Source: Acidovorax sp.
GTDB lineage: Bacteria; Pseudomonadota; Gammaproteobacteria; Burkholderiales; Burkholderiaceae_C
Direction: 5' to 3'
Assembly (NCBI GenBank): GCA_031277855.1
Contig: JAITLO010000013.1
Span: 47,278 to 111,277, forward strand
DNA: 64,000 nt
This document shows, piece by piece, positions 19,886 through 28,391 of this stretch. Position 1 is the first letter of the stretch. Each line of letters begins with the position of its first letter. The position numbers and the translations under genes were made by a program. The notes below the pieces were generated by a model that saw only the letters and a list, made by a program, of their open reading frames with translations, was not told the origin of the DNA and did no database searches.

Positions 19886-21022
19886 TCAAGCCGCTTGCTG
19901 GCCGCTCCACACTGCGTGCGGCACCATGACCTCGCCCCGCATCAACAAGCGGGCGGTACGCAGCAGCGCGGCAGACCCTGGCACTGCCGAATCTGCCGCA
20001 GCGCCTTGCAGCGTGACGCTGAACTCTCCGCTCGGGTGCTCGACCGACACTGTGGTCCGGCCCTCGGCCTCCTGGCCTGGCGGCAGCTGCGCCACATCGG
20101 CACAGACCGTGCCGGGCAGCTTGACGGCGGTGGCCACCGTCACCGCCGCCAGCACACCTATGGCCTCGTGACAGACATGGGGAATAAAGCTGCGTGTGGC
20201 TATGCTGCCGCCACGCTGGGGGGCGGCAATCAAGGTCATCTTGGGGTAGTTGCGGGTGCTGACATCGCCCAGCCCCATGGTCTTGGCAACATGCAGGCGC
20301 AGCGCTTCGATGCGCTGCTTCAGCCCCGTGTCGGCATTGAGTGCGGCCACGCTCTCCTGGCCCGTCACCCCCAGATCAGCGGCCTTGAAGATCACCAGGG
20401 GCATGCCGTTGTCTATGCAAGTCACCTCCAGCGAGAAGGGGGCAAAGCCCTCCCCTGTGACCGTGACCGTATCCCTGGGCTGCCCCGTGGGCAGCAGGCT
20501 GGCACAGACCGAGCCTGCGGTGTCGAGAAACGCAATCTCTATGGGTGCAGCCCCGCCCGGCACGCCGTCGATGTGGGTGCTACCCTCGTACTCCACCAGG
20601 CCCTCCGGCGTGGCCAGTGTGATGTCGGCCGCCATGCCGGTGTTCAGCGTCAGCACACGAAATGTGCTGCGCTCGCCCTGGGGCTGCACCATGCCCGACT
20701 CCAGCGCAAAAGGCACAACGGCGGCCAGCATATTGCCGCAGTTGGGCGTGGTGTCTACCGTGTCCTGGCTGGGCTGCAGCTGGGCAAACAAAAACTCCAG
20801 ATCCATGCCCTCACGGCTGGAGCGTGACACCAGGCCCACCTTGCTGGTCAGCGGGTGGGCGCCGCCCAGGCCATCGATCTGGCGTACATCGGGCGAGCCC
20901 ATGGCCGCCAGCAGCACGCGGTCGCGCAGGCTCTGTTGCTGCGGTACATCCTCGGCCCGCAGAAACAGCCCCTTGGAGGTGCCGCCCCGCATCCACATAG
21001 CGGGAATCGCTGTCTGGCGCAT
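19886..21022 (-). CDS. pmdU: 4-oxalomesaconate tautomerase (PrpF family)
   Basis: A 378-residue member of the PrpF/diaminopimelate-epimerase-fold isomerases. In this pathway PmdU/LigU converts the keto form of 4-oxalomesaconate to the enol form used by the hydratase. Motifs: IPAMWMRGGTSKGLFLRAED near residue 6 (the RGGTSKG signature), IDGLGGAHPLTSKVGLV near 50 and NCGNMLAAVVPFALESG near 95. ATG 21022 follows CCGGAG at a 9-nt spacing; ATG 21046 in frame is the main alternative. It is the first gene of the pmd operon, divergent from a LysR gene. Confidence 0.92.
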   Translation of the reverse strand: MRQTAIPAMWMRGGTSKGLFLRAEDVPQQQSLRDRVLLAAMGSPDVRQIDGLGGAHPLTSKVGLVSRSSREGMDLEFLFAQLQPSQDTVDTTPNCGNMLAAVVPFALESGMVQPQGERSTFRVLTLNTGMAADITLATPEGLVEYEGSTHIDGVPGGAAPIEIAFLDTAGSVCASLLPTGQPRDTVTVTGEGFAPFSLEVTCIDNGMPLVIFKAADLGVTGQESVAALNADTGLKQRIEALRLHVAKTMGLGDVSTRNYPKMTLIAAPQRGGSIATRSFIPHVCHEAIGVLAAVTVATAVKLPGTVCADVAQLPPGQEAEGRTTVSVEHPSGEFSVTLQGAAADSAVPGSAALLRTARLLMRGEVMVPHAVWSGQQAA

Positions 21023-21046
21023 GGTGCTGTGCTCCGGAGATTCCAT

Positions 21047-21131
21047 GCACCCATTCTGTGCGGCCCAGACACATAACGCTACGGCATTGCTCATCTATCA
21101 GATATGCTGGAAACAGATACCAGGAACCGCC
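21047..21131. promoter_or_regulatory. pmdU / LysR divergent promoter region
   Basis: About 85-110 nt separate the two divergent starts. ATCTATCAGAT at 21093-21103 is an interrupted palindrome, and CAGATA recurs 15 bp apart (21099 and 21114). LysR-type regulators bind such dyads between their own gene and the target operon. The exact box is not established. Confidence 0.5.
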
Positions 21132-22043
21132 ATGAACCTGCAGCAATTGGAGACTTTTGTCCGTGTGGCCGAGCACCGCAGCTTTAGCAAGGCGGCGAAC
21201 CTGCTGCACATTGCCCAGCCGGCGCTGAGCCGCCAGGTGCGTGCGCTGGAGACGGAGCTGCGCGAGACCTTGCTGCTGCGCACCGGCCGTGGGGTGGAGC
21301 TGACCGAGGCCGGCCAGCGCCTGCTGGTGCATGCCCATGGCATCTTGCAGCAGGTGGACTGGGCCAAGGCCGATTTGCACAGCCAGCGCGGCGAGCCCGT
21401 GGGCCAGATCGTAGTGGGCCTCCCCCCCAGCCTGGCACGGCGGCTGACACTGCCCTTGATTGACAGCTTCAGCAAGCAAATGCCCAAGGCCCATCTGGTG
21501 ATTGCCGAGGGGTTTTCCGTGAATATTGCCGAGTGGCTGAGTACCGGGCGCATGGACCTGGGCCTGGTCTACAGCCCCGAGGCCCAGCCCGATCTGGAGA
21601 TCACACCCGTGCTGGGCGAGCGCATGCACCTGATTGCCCCGGCCTCCGCCCTGCCGCGCAATGCCGAGGTGGCATTCGCCGAGTTGCCGCGCTTTGCGCT
21701 GATCATGCCGCCGCGTGGCCAGATCTTTCGCAAGCTGATGGAGGCCCAGGCGGCCCTGCTGCAGGTCAAGCTGAATGTGGTGTGGGAAGTCTCCAGCGTG
21801 CCGGCCATTTTGGACCTGGTGCGCGGCGGCTATGGCTATGCCGCGCTGACCGGCAGCGCCCTGCGCGCCCATGCCCCCGAGCAGGGGCTGAGCCAGCACC
21901 CCATCATTCAGCCCCATGTGGACTGCAGGCTGTGCCTGGTGCAGTCCGCCAAGAAAAGAAACACACCGCTGTTGCAGCGCAGCCGCGAGATCTTGCAGCG
22001 CATTAGCCGGGAGGTTTGCGGGCGCAGCGGCTCTGCTGCCTGA
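21132..22043 (+). CDS. pmdR: LysR-type regulator, probable pmd operon activator
   Basis: A 303-residue LysR-type regulator. The HTH is at residues 1-60 (MNLQQLETFVRVAEHRSFSK, then QPALSRQVRALETELRETLL) and the periplasmic-binding-like effector domain at about 90-295. It is divergent from pmdU, the usual arrangement for the regulator of an aromatic degradation operon, and I expect it to respond to a pathway intermediate. The symbol rests on position, not on a residue-level match. The start at 21132 is the family N terminus. Confidence 0.8.
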   Translation: MNLQQLETFVRVAEHRSFSKAANLLHIAQPALSRQVRALETELRETLLLRTGRGVELTEAGQRLLVHAHGILQQVDWAKADLHSQRGEPVGQIVVGLPPSLARRLTLPLIDSFSKQMPKAHLVIAEGFSVNIAEWLSTGRMDLGLVYSPEAQPDLEITPVLGERMHLIAPASALPRNAEVAFAELPRFALIMPPRGQIFRKLMEAQAALLQVKLNVVWEVSSVPAILDLVRGGYGYAALTGSALRAHAPEQGLSQHPIIQPHVDCRLCLVQSAKKRNTPLLQRSREILQRISREVCGRSGSAA

Positions 22044-22136
22044 ATTTCCCGCATAGGAGCTACCCAGAAGAGAGCATGTGGTGCAGATTCAGTCTGATTT
22101 GCAGATGCTTATCACCTGATTAGATATTTATCTCAG

Positions 22137-22209
22137 GCACTGCTGTGAAGTGATGTTCCGAAGCCGGGGCGAGACCCGGCCTCAGAACGTCATGTCTGCG
22201 CAGCAGTGC
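22137..22209. repeat. 73-nt three-tiered hairpin between pmdR and ndh
   Basis: The 266-nt convergent region holds one long imperfect hairpin. An 11-bp outer stem pairs 22137-22147 with 22199-22209 (one G-T). An 8-bp middle stem pairs 22151-22158 with 22185-22192. A 6-bp GCCGGG/CCCGGC inner stem lies at 22163-22168 and 22175-22180 with a 6-nt loop. No T-run follows, so it is not a standard terminator. Nothing else is visible in the region. Confidence 0.6.
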
Positions 22210-22309
22210 AATTCGTCGTGAGGCTTCATCTGAGGCATGTGGCCAATCCGGGCTTATCAGCCTGAAAACCAACATCCACCGGCAGCGACCACTCTCTTTT
22301 TCAAAGCCC

Positions 22310-23620
22310 TCAATCCAACCGAATCGAAGGCCGCAGCCGCGAATTCATCATGTCCACCAACCACAGAAAGCCGCCGCGCCAGAAGCCGTAGAGCCTTGCC
22401 TGGTGGGAGCGGTACAGCCACAGATGGCTGAGCATGGCCAGGCGGCCGCGTATGGTGCCGCCATTGAACAGGCCGAACTTGCCCAGCGAGCCATAGGCAT
22501 CGTAATTGGCCAGCGACACCAGAGCGCCCATGTCGCGGTAGGCAAAGCTGTGGCTCGGCGCCTCGGCCCCCCGCAGCAAGCGGGGCAGGTGGGCAATCAA
22601 ATAACGCGCCTGCTGGTGGGCCACCTGGGCCGTGGGCGGCAGGGGCTGCTCCTGGCCGGGCAGGGTAAAGCTGGCGCAATCGCCCACGGCATAGATGTCG
22701 GGGTCATCGGTCTGCAAATGGCCGTTGACGATGAGCTGGTGGCCGCGCGTGGTCTGCAGGCCCAGGCGCGAGAGGAATTCCGGGGCCTTCACGCCGGCAG
22801 CCCATACGCGCAGGCCCGCCTTGACCAGCTCGCCCTCGCCCAGCACCAGGCCCTCTTCCGTCGCCTCGCGCACGCGCTCGTTGACGCGCACCGTCACGCC
22901 CAGGGCCTCCAGCCGACGCTGGGTAGCGGCCGAGATGTCTTCGGTAAAGCTGGGCAGCAGGCGCGGGCCGGCCTCCACCAGCACAATGCCAAAACGTGCG
23001 GCCTCGCCAATGGCCCCGTAGGCGCGGGCGCTTTCGGCCAGTTGCACCAGCTCGGCCGCCAACTCCACACCGGTGGCGCCGCCGCCCACAATCGCCACCT
23101 GCAAGCCCTCGCCCTGGGTCATGCTGCGCACCATGCGCAGGCGAATCTCGTGGTTGAAGGCATCGGCCTTGCGGCGCGAGTCGATCATGAAGCAGTGCTC
23201 CAGCACCCCGGGCGTGCCAAAGTCGTTTGCACCGCTGCCAATGGCCAGCACCAGCTTGTCGTAGGGCAGGCGCCGGCCCGGCACCACTTCGCGGCCGTCG
23301 GGCGCGTGGATGGGAGCCAGCAGCAGCTCCTTGGCGCTGCGGTCCAGCCCGCACATTTCACCGGGCTGGTAGGCAAAGCCCGCATCGGCCGCCTGGGCCA
23401 GGTAGGTGGTTTGCTGCTGGGCTAGGTCGCGGGTGCCGGCGGCAATGGTGTGCAGCATGGGTTTCCAGACATGGGCAGAGTCGCTGTCGATCAGCGTGAC
23501 GCTGGCAATCTGCGCATCGCGGCGCTTGCCCAGGGCGGAGGCAATCTCCAGGCCCGCCACGCCGCCACCCACCACGACGATACGGGCCGGCCGGTTTGCT
23601 GTTGTGCGCTCTTCGCCCAT
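22310..23620 (-). CDS. ndh: Type II NADH:quinone oxidoreductase
   Basis: A 436-residue single-subunit, non-proton-pumping NADH dehydrogenase. FAD motif ARIVVVGGGVAGLEIASALG lies near residue 12 and the NADH motif VAIVGGGATGVELAAELVQL near 175. YAVGDCASFTLPG near 310 and the quinone-side VAHQQARYLIAHLPRLL near 332 follow. The C-terminal tail (GFWRGGFLWLVDMMNSRLRP) is the usual amphipathic membrane anchor. The start at 23620 is preceded by AAGGA. An upstream frame extension has no family similarity. A promoter lies at 23758-23785. Confidence 0.92.
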   Translation of the reverse strand: MGEERTTANRPARIVVVGGGVAGLEIASALGKRRDAQIASVTLIDSDSAHVWKPMLHTIAAGTRDLAQQQTTYLAQAADAGFAYQPGEMCGLDRSAKELLLAPIHAPDGREVVPGRRLPYDKLVLAIGSGANDFGTPGVLEHCFMIDSRRKADAFNHEIRLRMVRSMTQGEGLQVAIVGGGATGVELAAELVQLAESARAYGAIGEAARFGIVLVEAGPRLLPSFTEDISAATQRRLEALGVTVRVNERVREATEEGLVLGEGELVKAGLRVWAAGVKAPEFLSRLGLQTTRGHQLIVNGHLQTDDPDIYAVGDCASFTLPGQEQPLPPTAQVAHQQARYLIAHLPRLLRGAEAPSHSFAYRDMGALVSLANYDAYGSLGKFGLFNGGTIRGRLAMLSHLWLYRSHQARLYGFWRGGFLWLVDMMNSRLRPSIRLD

Positions 23621-23967
23621 GGAGACATCCTTTGCAATGCTGTGATCGGGGGTAATTCGTGCGGAAGAAATGGCGACAGGGCCGGCAGCGGCCATCGGAT
23701 TCTCCCCCCGCCGCCAGCCACCAGCCCTGTGCACAAGCCGTGCATTCTGCAACAAATTTAATAGCAACAAAACCAGTAATGACAAGGCTTTGAATGGTGT
23801 TTTATATCTAATAGAAGACTGATACCAGCAGGCCTGCGATGGCCTTTTGTGCTCCGGCAATCCCTTCTTGCAGCACTCCTTCACCGCCCCGTAGAGCAAA
23901 GCGCAGGCCAGCGTCCGATAATGGGAAGCATCCGCAGCCCTTGGCTTGCAGCCACTTCATACCCACC
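23621..23967. promoter_or_regulatory. Divergent ndh / map intergenic region
   Basis: 347 nt between divergent genes. The central part (23740-23830) is clearly AT-richer than the rest and holds the ndh promoter candidate on the minus strand. The map side shows TTGAAT near 23791 and TA-rich sequence to about 23815, a possible opposing promoter. No further genes are seen. Confidence 0.5.
23758..23785 (-). promoter_or_regulatory. Candidate sigma-70 promoter for ndh
   Basis: Minus-strand TTGTCA (23785-23780) and TATTAA (23763-23758) are separated by 16 bp, close to consensus, and point toward ndh with a 5' leader of about 130 nt. Confidence 0.5.
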
Positions 23968-24762
23968 ATGCGCAAACGCCTCCCTCCCATTCACGATGCA
24001 GCGGCCATTGCCCAGTCCCGCGAAGCCGGCATGCTGGCCGCCCGTGTGCTGGAAATGCTCACCCCCCATGTGCAGCCCGGTGTCACCACCGAACAGCTGG
24101 ATGCGCTGTGCCACGACTTCATCGTGGGCGAGCTGAAATGCATACCTGCCAACATCGGCTACCACGGCTTTCCCAAGACGGTGTGCACCTCGGTCAACCA
24201 TGTGGTGTGCCACGGCATCCCCTCGCACAAGGAAGTGCTCAGGGACGGTGACATCGTCAACGTGGACGTGGCGGTGATCAAAAACGGCTGGTATGGCGAC
24301 ACCAGCCGCATGTACACCGTGGGCCAGGTCGCACCGCTGGCGCGTCGGCTGATAGACACCACCTACGAAGCCATGGTGGCCGGCATACGTGTTGTCAAGC
24401 CCGGCGCCACGCTGGGTGATATAGGCCATGCCATCCAGACCGTGGCACAGCGCCAGGGTTTCTCCATCGTGCGCGACTACTGCGGCCACGGCATTGGCCA
24501 GACCTACCACGACGAGCCCCAGGTGCTGCACTACGGCCAGCGCGGCCAGGGCATGGCGCTGCAAGAGGGCATGATCTTCACCATCGAGCCCATGGTGAAT
24601 GTGGGCAAGCCCACCACCAAGGAGCTGGATGATGGCTGGACCGTCATCACCCGCGACAAATCGCTGTCTGCCCAGTGGGAGCATATGGTGCTGGTCACCG
24701 CCAACGGCTACGAGGTGCTCACCCCCTGGCCCGAAGGCACGGGCGCCTACCCTGCTCCCTGA
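23968..24762 (+). CDS. map: Methionine aminopeptidase, type I
   Basis: A 264-residue dinuclear-metal peptidase that removes the initiator Met from nascent proteins. The metal ligands are visible: two Asp in VNVDVAVIKNGWYGDTSRMY near residue 97, His in CGHGIGQTYHDEPQV near 172, Glu in FTIEPMVNVG near 205 and Glu in AQWEHMVLVTANGYEVL near 236. Length is right for type Ia. ATG 23968 gives the family N terminus. The SMR transporter follows 16 nt downstream and may be cotranscribed. Confidence 0.95.
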   Translation: MRKRLPPIHDAAAIAQSREAGMLAARVLEMLTPHVQPGVTTEQLDALCHDFIVGELKCIPANIGYHGFPKTVCTSVNHVVCHGIPSHKEVLRDGDIVNVDVAVIKNGWYGDTSRMYTVGQVAPLARRLIDTTYEAMVAGIRVVKPGATLGDIGHAIQTVAQRQGFSIVRDYCGHGIGQTYHDEPQVLHYGQRGQGMALQEGMIFTIEPMVNVGKPTTKELDDGWTVITRDKSLSAQWEHMVLVTANGYEVLTPWPEGTGAYPAP

Positions 24763-24778
24763 GCCCAGGCTTCACCCC

Positions 24779-25111
24779 ATGGGCAATTACGGTTTCCTGG
24801 CGATTGCCATCGCCTGCGAGGTGGTGGCCACCTCGCTGCTCAAAAGCACAGAGGGCTTTTCACGCCTGTGGCCCAGCCTGGCCGTGGGCCTGGGCTATGT
24901 GCTGTCGTTTTACTTTCTGTCGCTGACGCTGCGCACCATCCCCACCGGCGTGGCCTATGCCATCTGGTCGGGCGCCGGCATTGTGCTGGTCTCGGGCATT
25001 GCCTGGGTGTTTCTCAACCAGAAGCTGGATGCTGCTGCATTGATCGGTATGGGATTGATACTCGCCGGCGTGCTGGTGATCAATCTGTTCTCCAAAACCG
25101 CGGGGCATTGA
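24779..25111 (+). CDS. EmrE-type small multidrug resistance transporter
   Basis: A 110-residue four-helix SMR family antiporter, the same length as E. coli EmrE. It keeps the essential membrane Glu at position 14 (IAIACEVVATSLLKSTEGF), the TEGFSRLWPS loop, and IPTGVAYAIWSGAGIVLVSG near residue 55, all typical of the cation/quaternary-ammonium exporting branch rather than the guanidinium Gdx/SugE branch. It works as a dimer in the inner membrane, exchanging drugs for protons. A repeat element begins 6 nt after its stop. Confidence 0.88.
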   Translation: MGNYGFLAIAIACEVVATSLLKSTEGFSRLWPSLAVGLGYVLSFYFLSLTLRTIPTGVAYAIWSGAGIVLVSGIAWVFLNQKLDAAALIGMGLILAGVLVINLFSKTAGH

Positions 25112-25116
25112 AAACA

Positions 25117-25206
25117 CCCCCTGAGCCGCTACGCGTCTTCCCCCTCTCTGGCGCTACGCGCTGGAGGGGGACGGCACCAGCGCGGCGGGGCGGCCCTTGC
25201 GCGGTG
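25117..25206 (+). repeat. Stop-codon-abutting interspersed repeat, copy 2
   Basis: It begins CCCCCTGAGCCGC 6 nt after the emrE stop. It has a hairpin TCCCCCT/AGGGGGA around a GCGC-rich centre and ends in CAGCGCGGCGGGGCGGCCCT, then TGCGCGG, shared with 15551-15640. Orientation relative to the upstream gene is the same as for copies 1 and 3. Confidence 0.75.
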
Positions 25207-25310
25207 CCCTGACGTCGACTGCGCCAGTTTTATGCGACTGTCGCCTGATGCTTGGAGCTGGCTGTATGCCTGCCATCCCCATGGGCACGGCGCGCATATG
25301 CCTTGGGCGA

Positions 25311-25475
25311 GATGCCGGCCGGAGCGGGGCCAGGCACAGCAGCGGGCCCCGAATCCCACCCCACAACGGTCAGACAGCGCTTGAGGCGCGACGCGTGCCC
25401 GCCGACAGTATGCCGATACGGCAAGGGCGCGCAACAAAGCATCAAGCGCTGTATGACCGCCTTCAAAACAAGCCC
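25311..25475 (+). repeat. Structured convergent-junction repeat, copy A
   Basis: One of three copies (B at 39283, C at 56952). The 93-nt core is 25367-25459. Nested stems are CGGTC (25367-25371) with GACCG (25455-25459), ACAGCGCTTGA (25374-25384) with TCAAGCGCTGT (25442-25452), GCGTGCCC (25393-25400) with GGGCGCGC (25425-25432, one G-U), and GTAT (25408-25411) with ATAC (25416-25419). The right edge of the core is 55 nt from the stop of the opposing nitroreductase gene. A less conserved flank starting GCCGGAGCGGGG lies on the left. Confidence 0.85.
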
Positions 25476-25514
25476 TACGAAGCCGCCAGGCTTCGCGTCC
25501 AACACAAAGGTTTT

Positions 25515-26174
25515 TCAAAAGCCTTTCAATTGCCCCCACTCGGAAAACTCGGCGCGGGTGGCGCGCATGGTGTTGATGGGGGCGGTTTTGTCTTCATACC
25601 CCAGGGCAATGCCAAAGGCCACCAGATAGCCCTCGGGCACCTCGATATGCTGCTTGATCACGCTGTCGTAGCGGCGCCAGAAGCCCTGGGGGCAGGTGGC
25701 CAGGCCCTCTTCGGTGGCGCGCAGCATGAAGGACTGGAGGTAGATGCCCAGGTCCATCCACTGCACCGGGCCCATGCGCTGCTCGGTGAACATGATCAGG
25801 CCTACGGGTGCACCAAAGAAGCGGGCGTTCTTGGCCAGCTGCTGCAGGCGGCCCGCCTTGTCTTCGCGCGGGATGTTGATGCTTTGGTACAGCTCTTCGC
25901 CATTGGCAAAGCGGCGGGTGCGGTAGGGCTCCCACAGATTGGGGGGATAGGAGAGGTATTGGGGATTTTCTTCCCCCGGTGCCTGGGCCACATCGGCCAG
26001 CATGGCTGCCAGGGGCGCACCGGTGATGGCGGCTACGCGCCAGGGCTGCATATTGCCGCCGGATGCGGCCTGTGCGGCATCTTGCATCAGGCGCTGCACC
26101 AGCTCGACCTGGGGCACTTGTTCGGTAAAGGCGCGCACCGAACGGCGTTCGCGCAGGGCTTGGTTCACGTCCAT
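25515..26174 (-). CDS. Nitroreductase-family protein
   Basis: A 219-residue FMN-dependent oxidoreductase of the nitroreductase superfamily. The FMN-binding N terminus RERRSVRAFTEQVP near residue 8 and AAQAASGGNMQPWRV near 33 are typical. ATCPQGFWRRYDSVIKQHIE near 165 is the usual C-terminal flavin site. Substrate unknown; such enzymes reduce nitroaromatics, quinones or enones with NAD(P)H. ATG 26174 has AGGA upstream at a 9-nt spacing. It is convergent with the EmrE-type gene. Confidence 0.85.
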   Translation of the reverse strand: MDVNQALRERRSVRAFTEQVPQVELVQRLMQDAAQAASGGNMQPWRVAAITGAPLAAMLADVAQAPGEENPQYLSYPPNLWEPYRTRRFANGEELYQSINIPREDKAGRLQQLAKNARFFGAPVGLIMFTEQRMGPVQWMDLGIYLQSFMLRATEEGLATCPQGFWRRYDSVIKQHIEVPEGYLVAFGIALGYEDKTAPINTMRATRAEFSEWGQLKGF

Positions 26175-26230
26175 GGGAAGAAAGTCCTGTGTGTCAAAAG
26201 AGGAGGAAAACCGCAAGCGTACAAGAGCAG

Positions 26231-26249
26231 CGGCCCGATCAGGGCCGCC
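26231..26249. other. GC hairpin between cysE and nitroreductase gene
   Basis: GCGGCCC and GGGCCGC form a perfect 7-bp stem with a 5-nt GATCA loop 77 nt downstream of cysE. There is no clear T-run, so it may be a weak or Rho-assisted terminator. Confidence 0.35.
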
Positions 26250-26326
26250 TAGGTGACGCAGAAATTGGCGCTGAAGTGGGCGCGCAGCTTCAGCCTGGCG
26301 CCAGCAGCGCCCGCCCAGAGCGGCGC

Positions 26327-27187
26327 TTACTTGCCCAGGATCTGCTTGATCTTGTCGCTCTCGAAATGCTGGCCGCGCTCGTCCTTGGCCGGCACGCAGT
26401 CACGCGCAGACAGCTGCTCGGAGAGCTTTTCCACCACCACCCACAGCTTGGCCAGTTGCTCTTCATGGCAGGCCGCGCCATCGACCAGGCCACGCATGGC
26501 CTGGGACAGCGGGTCGTCCTCCTGCGTCACGCCATAGGCCGTGAAAGGCCCTTCCTGACCCGAGCAGGGCGAAACAATGGCGGCCGGGCGCATGGGCTGG
26601 GCCGGCGCGCTGCTGGCAGACGGGCCGGCAGGCATCTCGCCAGCCTCGGTCACATCGGCGCTGCTGCCTTCCTTGGACGGGATGATGCGCGCCGGAATGC
26701 CCACGGCCGTGGCACCTGCGGGCACGGGCTTGATGACTACGGCATTGCTGCCTATTTTTGCGTTGTCACCCACCTCAAAGCCGCCCAGCACCTTGGCGCC
26801 GGCGGAGACCACCACGTTCTGGCCCAGCGTGGGGTGGCGCTTGGCACCTTTGTACAGCGAGGTGCCGCCCAGGGTGACACCGTGGTAGATGGTGCAGCCA
26901 TCGCCCACCACGGCGGTCTCGCCGATGACAACGCCCATGCCGTGGTCTATGAACACCCGCTGGCCAATCACCGCCCCGGGGTGGATCTCGATACCCGTGA
27001 GCCAGCGGCCCATGTGGGAGATAAAACGCCCCAGCCATTTGAAGCCATGCGTCCAGCACCAGTGCGCCGGGCGCTGCAGCCAGATGGCATGCAGGCCGGG
27101 GTAACAGGTGATGACCTCCCAGGTGCTGCGGGCCGCTGGGTCGCGGTCGAGGATGCACTGGATGTCGGAGCGCAGGCGGGAAAGCAT
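26327..27187 (-). CDS. cysE: Serine O-acetyltransferase
   Basis: A 286-residue left-handed beta-helix acetyltransferase that makes O-acetylserine for cysteine synthesis. Seen: N-terminal helical region with [20 protein letters not shown] near residue 16, then hexapeptide repeats from about 65 ([50 protein letters not shown]), with catalytic His and Asp in FIDHGMG and IYHGVTLGG. The C-terminal 100 residues after VGIPARII are an Ala/Pro-rich linker and a helical segment, longer than in the shortest SATs. ATG 27187 is the likely start. Confidence 0.93.
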   Translation of the reverse strand: MLSRLRSDIQCILDRDPAARSTWEVITCYPGLHAIWLQRPAHWCWTHGFKWLGRFISHMGRWLTGIEIHPGAVIGQRVFIDHGMGVVIGETAVVGDGCTIYHGVTLGGTSLYKGAKRHPTLGQNVVVSAGAKVLGGFEVGDNAKIGSNAVVIKPVPAGATAVGIPARIIPSKEGSSADVTEAGEMPAGPSASSAPAQPMRPAAIVSPCSGQEGPFTAYGVTQEDDPLSQAMRGLVDGAACHEEQLAKLWVVVEKLSEQLSARDCVPAKDERGQHFESDKIKQILGK

Positions 27188-27221
27188 CAGGCGTAACAAA
27201 GTAGAGACAAGGCTCGCCAGT

Positions 27222-28013
27222 CTAGCGATTTGCGGGCTGACTCATCAGCATGCGTTTGGCGACACCGCGCAGGATGTGGATTTCCTCCTGCGTCAGCTGG
27301 GCGCGGTTGAACATCTGGTTCAGGCGTGGCATCAGCTTTTTGGGCGCGGCCGGGTCCAGAAAGCCGATATGCGTCAGCGCCTCTTCCCAGTGCGTGAGCA
27401 TGCCGCCCACCTGGGCCACATCGGCACGCAAGGGCTCGGGCGTATGTTCCTCCACGGGGAAGCCGCCCAGGGCCTGGCGCCATTCATAGGCCACGACCTG
27501 GATGGCCGCGCCCAAATTCAGCGAGCCGAACTGGGGGTTGGACGGAATCGATAGCGCCACATCGCAGCGGTAGACATCGTCGTTGCTCATGCCAAAGCGT
27601 TCGCAGCCGAAGAGCAGACCAATGCCGGTCTGGTTGCAGGCCGCAGCGGAGTTCGGTGCCAAATCCCCCTCTAACGTAGAGGGGGAGCGCACATCCAGCT
27701 CCCCTTTGATGAGCATCTCGAAATGCTGGCGCGGCATGCGCGTGGGCGGGCCAAAGTCGCGCGGCGTCATGGCCGTGGCGCACAAATGGCTGATGCCATC
27801 CAGGGCCTCATCCAGCGTCTCCACCACGCGGGCCTTGTCCAGCACATCCAGGGCGCCGCTGGCGCGCTGGATGGTTTCTTCCTTGCGAAGCACATTGGCC
27901 CAGCGCGGGCGCACCAGCACCAGCTCGTCAAAGCCCATGGTCTTCATGGCCCGGGCAGCAGCGCCCACATTGCCAGCATGGCTGGTTTCAATCAGTACAA
28001 AACGGGTTTTCAT
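27222..28013 (-). CDS. trmJ: tRNA (cytidine/uridine-2'-O-)-methyltransferase TrmJ
   Basis: A 263-residue SPOUT-class methyltransferase that modifies the ribose at tRNA position 32. The N-terminal [20 protein letters not shown] and the knot motifs [20 protein letters not shown] and [20 protein letters not shown] are intact. The C-terminal helical domain ends in [18 protein letters not shown]. Odd feature: between KGELDV and GIGLLFG there is an extra segment ([12 protein letters not shown] and neighbours) encoded by a perfect palindrome, which looks like an in-frame repeat insertion. ATG 28013 is preferred over an upstream TTG. Confidence 0.92.
   Translation of the reverse strand: MKTRFVLIETSHAGNVGAAARAMKTMGFDELVLVRPRWANVLRKEETIQRASGALDVLDKARVVETLDEALDGISHLCATAMTPRDFGPPTRMPRQHFEMLIKGELDVRSPSTLEGDLAPNSAAACNQTGIGLLFGCERFGMSNDDVYRCDVALSIPSNPQFGSLNLGAAIQVVAYEWRQALGGFPVEEHTPEPLRADVAQVGGMLTHWEEALTHIGFLDPAAPKKLMPRLNQMFNRAQLTQEEIHILRGVAKRMLMSQPANR
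27664..27686. repeat. Perfect palindrome inside trmJ
   Basis: TCCCCCTCT (27664-27672) and AGAGGGGGA (27678-27686) form a 9-bp perfect stem with a 5-nt loop inside the trmJ coding sequence. The C/G-run arms resemble the hairpin of the stop-abutting repeat at 25117-25206, suggesting a shared origin. Confidence 0.7.
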
Positions 28014-28391
28014 CACACTCAATCTCGGTTGTCCTAGGCACTGGGCTTTGCGGGCCGCCCCTCACCCCCACCCTATCCCCTGCGGGGCGAGGGAGTCAGT
28101 CAATATGCACAGCGCGCAAGCTGACGCAGAAGGTGGCTGCAGGGGCATCGGCAAAAATCAGCAAAGCCAGTTAGAATCTTTCCCCTATTGTCGCCGCCCG
28201 CATCGCCGGACGCGCGCCAGGCACCGAATAGACAGGCTTTGCACTGCGCACCTCGGCTGCCAAAACAAGTTCTTCATCCGCTGCGAGCGGTGCGTCTGCT
28301 GGTTGTTTGTCTGAGAAATATGGGCTACGGTTTGCGTAGCAGTAAAGCAGCGCGCGCCCGTGGCCTAGCCCCCAACGCTTACACAATCTCT
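28014..28391. other. Divergent trmJ / suhB intergenic region with a C-rich repeat
   Basis: 378 nt. Near 28055-28100 lies a C-rich sequence CCCTCACCCCCACCCTATCC followed by CCTGCGGGGCGAGGGAG, a repeat-like inverted motif similar to the one after mutS. The rest should hold the divergent promoters, which I cannot place with confidence. No convincing gene is seen. Confidence 0.5.

Larger units (their letters stand above)
25112..25514. other. Convergent intergenic region made of two repeat elements
   Basis: 403 nt between the emrE-like gene (plus) and the nitroreductase gene (minus). It is filled by a stop-abutting repeat at 25117-25206 on the left and a structured 93-nt-core repeat at 25311-25475 on the right, with about 100 nt of unassigned sequence between. 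Short open frames here run through the repeats and are not convincing genes. Confidence 0.7.

Noticed and set aside
25311..25475. Intrinsic terminator or tRNA-like gene at the structured repeat
   Set aside because: No T-run after the stem, and no acceptor, anticodon or T-loop pattern; the same element recurs at other places.
25197..26252. Plus-strand open frame through the repeat region and nitroreductase
   Set aside because: It runs through two repeat elements and then antisense to a real gene; not a coding signal.
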